This document shows, piece after piece, positions 62,960 through 64,000 of a DNA stretch of 64,000 nucleotides. A program made the position numbers and the translations under genes. The stretch is from Lumbricus terrestris (taxonomy: Eukaryota; Annelida; Clitellata; Crassiclitellata; Lumbricidae), in the NCBI GenBank assembly GCA_949752735.1, contig OX457052.1, positions 38,326,457 to 38,390,456 on the forward strand, written 5' to 3'. Position 1 is the first letter of the stretch; every line of letters begins with the position of its first letter. The notes under the pieces are model-generated. The model did not search any database and was not told the origin of the DNA. It was given only the letters and a program-made list of their open reading frames with translations.

Positions 62960-63966
62960 TGATAAGCAAGTTCCTGGAAAACGCGCGAGTATCAGTGCCG
63001 ACCAAAATAGAAGAATCCTCATTTAAAAAATTTATTTTATCGACTTGCGGAACAGAGAAGGAAAGAAGTTCACCAGTAGGGTGCTGGGGAGGGGGACTAA
63101 GCCCCCTAAAAAATCCATTTTTCCCCATGTAAAAATGAAATATTTGGACGATTTATCCCTTTAGCCCCCCCCCAAATTAACCGTAAAGGTACCCACGAGG
63201 TTTGCCAGACAGTTTGGCGGTTTTCAAAAAGGACCGTTTTCCGAGATTTCATTCATTCATTATAAAAATTTGCATAGCGCCCCTTCAAGAAACTACTCAG
63301 AGGCGCCCCAGACCGGCCACGGCGAAAGAAAAAAGATTTAAGAGATTTAAGAAAAAAGATTGACTAGTCAGGTGGAGGGAATGAAGACTAGAAGGTAGTT
63401 CGTTCCAGATTGACGGTCCCACAACCTAGAAGGCTCGGCGCTGTCTGGCAGCTAAGCGAACCCGTTGAACAAGCAGTTGTCACTTCGCAGCAGAGCGAAG
63501 GGCCAGACGCGCTTCAACGTCAGAAACTGTGCGACAGAAATCACGTAGGGTACGGTAGGTAAGATGGAGCGCAACCAAATGACTAAACTCAGCCCCCCCC
63601 AACTGAAATCCTGGCGACGCCACTGAAGTTCACTACATCGGCTGTTCAAACTTCAAGAATCTCCTTACTGTATAATGCATGTCATGTCAGCCGCGTGCAT
63701 AATGTAATTCGAGAAGATAGTTATTACAGGTCCTGCGGGAGACCAAAAAGCTAAGAGAACTGGCAAGCCAGAAAATGAATCGGGGGATATTCGAACAAAG
63801 GACCAAAGGTCAATGGATTCATTCGGTTAAACAACTAACGGTTCGTTGGATTGAATAGAACCGAATCTTTCGATTATAAAGAACAGAAAAAGAACTGGAA
63901 TAGTTTAATGCGAAGCGGTTGATTCGTTAGACACTATAGGGCCCTGAAGTAGGCACAGACGATGTG
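62960..63966. other. Repeat mosaic at the right edge
   Basis: 63273-63320 has the ATAGCGCCCC...CTACTCAGAGGCGC motif common to repeat ends here. On the minus strand 63595-63625 reads CAGTGGCGTCGCCAGGATTT, a DNA-transposon end like those at 34029 and 4800. 63360-63580 is loosely similar to 8940-9240. No gene is supported. Confidence 0.4.
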
Positions 63967-64000
63967 TGTGGCGCGGTGGTGTAGTGTGCATGTTCGTCGC
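63967..64000 (+). mobile_element. Start of a family 1 tRNA-derived SINE
   Basis: GTGGCGCGGTGGTGTAGTG matches the head of the SINE at 445; the window ends 34 bp into it. Confidence 0.6.

Overview
This is a gene-poor, repeat-rich animal nuclear sequence. The evidence is split genes with GT..AG introns, many tRNA-derived SINEs, several LINE families, hAT-like and Tc1/mariner transposons, a 13-kb Ty3/gypsy-type LTR retrotransposon and abundant simple repeats. A marine invertebrate is my best guess. The scattered TAGGCCTA palindromes suggest, but do not prove, a deuterostome such as an echinoderm. I see no bacterial operon, CRISPR array, rRNA or functional tRNA gene.

The native content is a small cluster of genes for secreted, cysteine-containing proteins. 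Spliced, they have the layout I know from the DUF4773 family: signal peptide, CxCxxxxCxCC motif, a (C)xLTYRP strand exon, and a C-terminal exon with TFTGC and GCFE-type motifs. Gene C (41.6-45.6 kb, +) is intact, with four coding exons all joined in phase 1. Gene A (2.5-6.9 kb, +) is also open, but its last exon continues into a roughly 290-residue acidic tail of repeats. Gene A-prime (33.9-38.3 kb, -) has a stop codon and no last exon. Gene B (13.1-14.8 kb, +) is cut off by the LTR element. Gene D (59.8-60.5 kb, -) shows only its last two exons. A decayed orphan last exon lies at 8.1-8.6 kb.

Positions 1 to about 4.3 kb and about 33.8 to 40.34 kb are two arms of an inverted duplication, later modified by different insertions. 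Each arm carries two head-to-head copies of an upstream module (E-box CAGGTG, then CTTATCTGACGTC about 50-100 bp away). They are followed by a TATA box and a conserved non-coding 5-prime exon. A-prime and C therefore form a divergent pair, and A probably pairs with a gene left of the window. Further module copies lie near 29.9 and 55.1 kb.

Mobile DNA fills most of the rest. An LTR retrotransposon with apparently identical 2377-bp LTRs occupies 14.95-28.24 kb; its single Gag-Pol frame starts inside the LTR and runs through the primer-binding site. A diverged solo LTR of the same family is at 30.98-33.42 kb. From 47 to 54 kb lies a pile of LINE fragments. Two of them are interrupted by non-autonomous DNA elements whose removal restores the frame: 48709-50286 and the G/C-rich foldback at 52912-53871. 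A full mariner-family element (56616-58144) with an open DD37D transposase sits inside a hAT-like element (56512-58975). The main tandem arrays are a 32-bp minisatellite with 128-bp higher-order periodicity (10.1-11.0 kb) and a 21/22-bp satellite (60.8-62.96 kb).
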